DNA of 64,000 nt from Clostridium sp. KNHs205 (lineage in GTDB: Bacteria; Bacillota; Clostridia; Lachnospirales; Lachnospiraceae). This document shows positions 62,441 to 64,000 of this stretch, in pieces (position 1 is the stretch's first letter; every line of letters begins with the position of its first letter). The DNA lies in NCBI RefSeq assembly GCF_000702945.1, contig NZ_JNLE01000003.1:2031501-2095500 (forward strand), in the 5' to 3' direction. The position numbers and the translations under genes are program-made. The notes beneath the pieces were generated by a model, which had not been told where the DNA came from, ran no database searches, and saw nothing but the letters and a program-made list of their open reading frames with translations.

Positions 62441-62854
62441 TTACAAATCCTGAATTCTCTTTATAAGCAATAATATATTATTTTCAATCTGCTTTATAAC
62501 CGTAATAAACTCGTCATCACATTTGCCGGTCGGATCATCAAGTCCCCAATCCTCTCGGTGCTTGCAGGGTAAAAAAGGACACTGAACATTGCAGCCCATA
62601 GTAATAACAATATCTACTGGAGGAATTGAGGAAAGCAGCTTGGAACGCTGTGTTTTCTCCATATCAATGCCGTAAAGCTGTTTCATTAATCGAACAGCGT
62701 CCTGATTGATCTGTGACTTTGTTTCTGTTCCAGCAGAATAGCTTTCAAACACATCAGCGGCAAGGTGTTTACCGAGTGCTTCCGCAATTTGGCTTCGGCA
62801 AGAGTTGTGAACACAAATAAATGCCACCTTGGGTTTGTTTATTTCCTTATTCAT
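62441..62854 (-). CDS. arsC: Arsenate reductase (thioredoxin-coupled, LMW-phosphatase type)
   Basis: Reduces arsenate to arsenite. The 137 residues have the P-loop CVHNSCR (CX5R, Cys about 14), and the redox cysteines in GCNVQCPFLPC, followed by the DWGLDDPTGK signature with the general acid Asp. AGGGAGG precedes the ATG. It is the last gene of a minus-strand arsenic operon. Confidence 0.94.
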   Translation of the reverse strand: MNKEINKPKVAFICVHNSCRSQIAEALGKHLAADVFESYSAGTETKSQINQDAVRLMKQLYGIDMEKTQRSKLLSSIPPVDIVITMGCNVQCPFLPCKHREDWGLDDPTGKCDDEFITVIKQIENNILLLIKRIQDL

Positions 62855-62869
62855 GAAAGACCTCCCTTT

Positions 62870-64000
62870 TTATAGCTCTCTTAGCTTATCGCCCTTTATA
62901 TCATCTGCGTGCCAAGCGATTAAAGCAAAATTTCCACTTGTATGTTCCGCTATCTTGTTTATCCACGGAATTTCATTGCTGGCTTTTGCAGCTAACAGGG
63001 CGTTTGTTGTTTTTGTATGATAAAGAGAAGAATTCACAAGCCACCACTTTGTAGCAATATTGGCACGTTTCAAGTCTTCTTCCAGACGTAATGCTTCGTA
63101 AACTGGGGTAGCTTCAGGCAAGGCTACAATAACGACTGCTGTTTCAGCACTTCGCAGACGTGGCAGCAGCTTTCTTACGGAATCGGGGATATTGCCTTGT
63201 GTCCTCTGAACCTCTTTATGATAGCTCAATGTAGAATCCAATAGCAGAAGTGTATGCCCTGTAGGTGCGGTATCAATGACAACAATTTCATTTTCGGCAC
63301 GCTCTACAACTTCCGCAAAAGCTCTGAATACGGCAATTTCTTGTGTACAAGGAGAACGCAGATCTTCTTCGATATAGGCAATATCTTCTTCCGACATGGT
63401 TTCCCGTGCCTTTGTTAAAACTTCCTCCTGATAGCGTGCCAGTTCCTTATGCTCGTCAATATGGCTCATGATAATGCCGCTGTTTTCATCGAGAACATAT
63501 TTTAAGTGTGCTGCTGGGTCAGTAGTAGTTAAATGCACCTTTTTACCCTTTTCAGAAAGCCCTAAAGCAATAGCGGCAGCAAGTGTAGTTTTTCCAACAC
63601 CGCCTTTTCCCATCGTAAAAATGACTTTTTTGCCACTATGGTATAGGTCATCAATGACATCCTTTAGCTGGGGAACATGCTCTGCTTTCATGGTTTCGTC
63701 ACTGGTGACATAGCCATCCTTTGTTAGCAGTGACCTGACATTCTCCATACCTGTAATGTTGTATGCCCTCAAAGGAACCATGTAGGTTGTAATGGCCTGT
63801 AATGGTTTTGGCATATTTGCAAGGGCGCTTTGCTGTTTATTGTAAAGATTTTTAGAAATGGTGTCATCATAATCAGCCAACACCCCATTGATTACCATAG
63901 ACTGATTGCATACACCAAGCTCCGCTAATTCGTAAGAAGCCCGCTCTATTTCTTTGAGGGGGGCCGTTTCGGGGCGGGTTACAAGAATTAAGGTTGTTTG
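62870..64000 (-). CDS. arsA: Arsenite-pumping ATPase ArsA, C-terminal part (continues past window)
   Basis: ATPase that drives ArsB to export arsenite. The frame is open to the window end, giving 376 residues. It includes the second P-loop TMGKGGVGKTT, the switch region VVIDTAPTGHTLLLLDS, and the metal-site cysteine segment RSPCTQEIAVF. The first ATPase half should lie beyond the window. It lies 15 bases upstream of arsC in the same operon. Confidence 0.94.
   Translation of the reverse strand, partial: QTTLILVTRPETAPLKEIERASYELAELGVCNQSMVINGVLADYDDTISKNLYNKQQSALANMPKPLQAITTYMVPLRAYNITGMENVRSLLTKDGYVTSDETMKAEHVPQLKDVIDDLYHSGKKVIFTMGKGGVGKTTLAAAIALGLSEKGKKVHLTTTDPAAHLKYVLDENSGIIMSHIDEHKELARYQEEVLTKARETMSEEDIAYIEEDLRSPCTQEIAVFRAFAEVVERAENEIVVIDTAPTGHTLLLLDSTLSYHKEVQRTQGNIPDSVRKLLPRLRSAETAVVIVALPEATPVYEALRLEEDLKRANIATKWWLVNSSLYHTKTTNALLAAKASNEIPWINKIAEHTSGNFALIAWHADDIKGDKLREL

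Larger units (their letters stand above)
31790..64000. mobile_element. Integrative conjugative element (continues past window)
   Basis: From here on base composition is higher in G+C than the chromosome, almost all genes are on the plus strand and tightly packed, and the set (Dam, AbrB, YodL, SpoVG, Tad pilus genes, DUF4320, DUF6550, DUF3852, TrbL-like, DUF4406-like, C5 methyltransferase, PrgI) is typical of conjugative elements of Clostridia. The left end is near the rlmD 3' end; the exact att site and the right end are not seen. Integrase, relaxase, coupling protein and VirB4 are absent from the window. Confidence 0.8.

Noticed and set aside
1..64000. tRNA and rRNA genes
   Set aside because: I saw no cloverleaf with conserved arms or rRNA-like stretch in either strand on reading; a dedicated scan was not possible.

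Overview
The window looks like a low-GC, Gram-positive anaerobe of the Lachnospiraceae (Clostridium cluster XIVa) type. Supporting signs are AGGAGG-type ribosome binding sites, AT-rich spacers, a T-box in front of serS, a yybP-ykoY manganese riboswitch in front of mntP, a DUF6774-like N-terminus, and a conjugative element of the kind common in this family. Species cannot be named from the sequence alone.

Bases 1 to about 31,790 are chromosomal backbone with mostly single genes or short operons: the end of an aspartokinase, an EamA exporter, T-box-controlled serS, a sugar acetyltransferase, a molybdate-type TOBE protein, a UlaG-like hydrolase, a GH36 alpha-galactosidase joined to a DtxR-like regulator, an XRE regulator followed by a two-subunit ABC exporter, a Ser/Asp-repeat protein, hflX behind a leader-peptide attenuator, a 234-bp palindrome, riboswitch-controlled mntP followed by a second DtxR-like regulator, a threonine aldolase, a SagB-type nitroreductase, acetyltransferases, a MerR regulator, a third DtxR-like regulator, a GH3 lipoprotein, a DUF1538 membrane protein with two P-II-like proteins, and rlmD. 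Many spacers carry short tandem repeats with unit lengths of 9 to 27 bp.

From just after rlmD (about 31,800) to the end, base composition becomes clearly richer in G+C, and nearly all genes run on the plus strand with tight or ATGA overlaps. This is an integrative conjugative element. In order it has small element genes, a Dam methylase, AbrB-like proteins, a 1347-residue SLH-domain surface protein, a YodL protein, two SpoVG proteins, and a complete Tad/Flp-type pilus operon (Flp-like pilin, prepilin peptidase, CpaB, CpaE, CpaF/TadA, TadB, TadC, two pseudopilin-like proteins). Secreted proteins, a VirB2-like and a VirB6/TrbL-like protein, a DUF4406-like protein, a C5 DNA methyltransferase, PrgI (VirB3-like) and a TrsD-like transfer protein follow. 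The relaxase, coupling protein and VirB4 ATPase are not visible here.

The element has been invaded several times. A minus-strand methionine aminopeptidase and AraC pair sits at 51.4-52.7 kb. A 3.86-kb trio of overlapping tyrosine recombinases (a RIT-type element) lies exactly after the PCQD catalytic codons of the C5 methyltransferase. An arsenic gene set (arsC, arsA) on the minus strand begins where VirB4 would be expected. Inside the methyltransferase C-terminal half a second protein is encoded in another frame with its own ribosome binding site. The most unusual signals are this nested gene, the precise recombinase-trio insertion, the HflX leader attenuator, the 234-bp palindrome and the Tad pilus cassette inside a conjugative element.
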